Under the pieces are notes generated by a model that was not told the DNA's origin, did not search any database, and was given only the letters and a program-made list of their open reading frames with translations. Below are positions 40,908-40,931 of a stretch of DNA of 40,931 nt, piece by piece (positions within the stretch are counted from its first letter, which is position 1; every line of letters begins with the position of its first letter). Made by a program: the position numbers and the translations under genes. This stretch comes from Clostridiales bacterium (lineage in GTDB: Bacteria > Bacillota > Clostridia > Peptostreptococcales > Acidaminobacteraceae), in the NCBI GenBank assembly GCA_030446305.1, contig JASUSA010000027.1, positions 1 through 40,931 of the forward strand, given 5' to 3'.

Positions 40908-40931
40908 GGTTCACATTAAACGCTCTGCGTT

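Overview
The window reads as chromosomal DNA of a monoderm, anaerobic member of the Firmicutes, most likely Clostridia. The reasons are strong AGGAGG-type ribosome binding sites, frequent TTG and GTG starts, lipobox lipoproteins, Clostridia-style ECF and oligopeptide ABC transporters, an EFR1-type flavodoxin-ferredoxin and a radical SAM/SPASM protein. I cannot place it below class from the sequence alone. No rRNA, tRNA, insertion sequence, phage gene or CRISPR array was seen. Almost all genes are on the + strand; the exceptions are two TetR-type regulators and one secreted protein.

Layout. (1) 115-3596: a formate/nitrite-type channel, a short-chain dehydrogenase, a free-standing trigger factor C-terminal domain, and a PanB-fold protein that seems to have lost the PanB metal ligands. 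A hairpin follows at 3671. (2) 3898-12217: a tightly overlapping ten-gene operon. It encodes an FMN-binding membrane protein, a lipoprotein made of sulfite-oxidase (Moco)-fold repeats, an ECF S-component, a lipoprotein phosphodiesterase, a membrane-anchored Moco-fold protein, EcfA, EcfA', EcfT, a MobB with a Cys-rich tail, and a small protein-kinase-fold enzyme. I read this as a candidate uptake and salvage system for molybdopterin or a related dinucleotide cofactor: surface capture and pyrophosphate cleavage, ECF import, then intracellular kinase and MobB steps. This is inference. (3) 12525-18299: a complete oppABCDF-like peptide transporter behind a near-consensus promoter and ending in a bidirectional terminator.

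(4) 18371-24302: a TetR gene, then a second TetR gene divergent from an RND exporter and its lipoprotein adaptor; the divergent promoters share one palindrome. (5) 24398-27252: a YkvA/DUF1232 protein, a seven-helix GGDEF diguanylate cyclase and a metallo-beta-lactamase-fold hydrolase, closed by a strong terminator. (6) 27507-36511: a run of six genes that is the other candidate new system. It has a propeller-like protein, a long coiled-coil protein with a J-domain-like HPD motif, a two-AAA ClpA/C-like unfoldase with a possible ClpP-docking IGF loop and a non-standard N-terminal domain, a HEAT-repeat protein, a radical SAM/SPASM enzyme and an unrecognised 249-residue protein. The first four are translationally linked or nearly so, which suggests one protein-remodelling machine. 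(7) 36535-40875: a secreted protein on the minus strand, an EFR1-type flavodoxin-ferredoxin, an AT-rich repeat tract, and metY behind a promoter and a foldable leader.

The two regions most worth following up are 3898-12217 and 27507-36511. Starts were re-chosen where a ribosome binding site decides them; all domain calls are by eye, without database searches.
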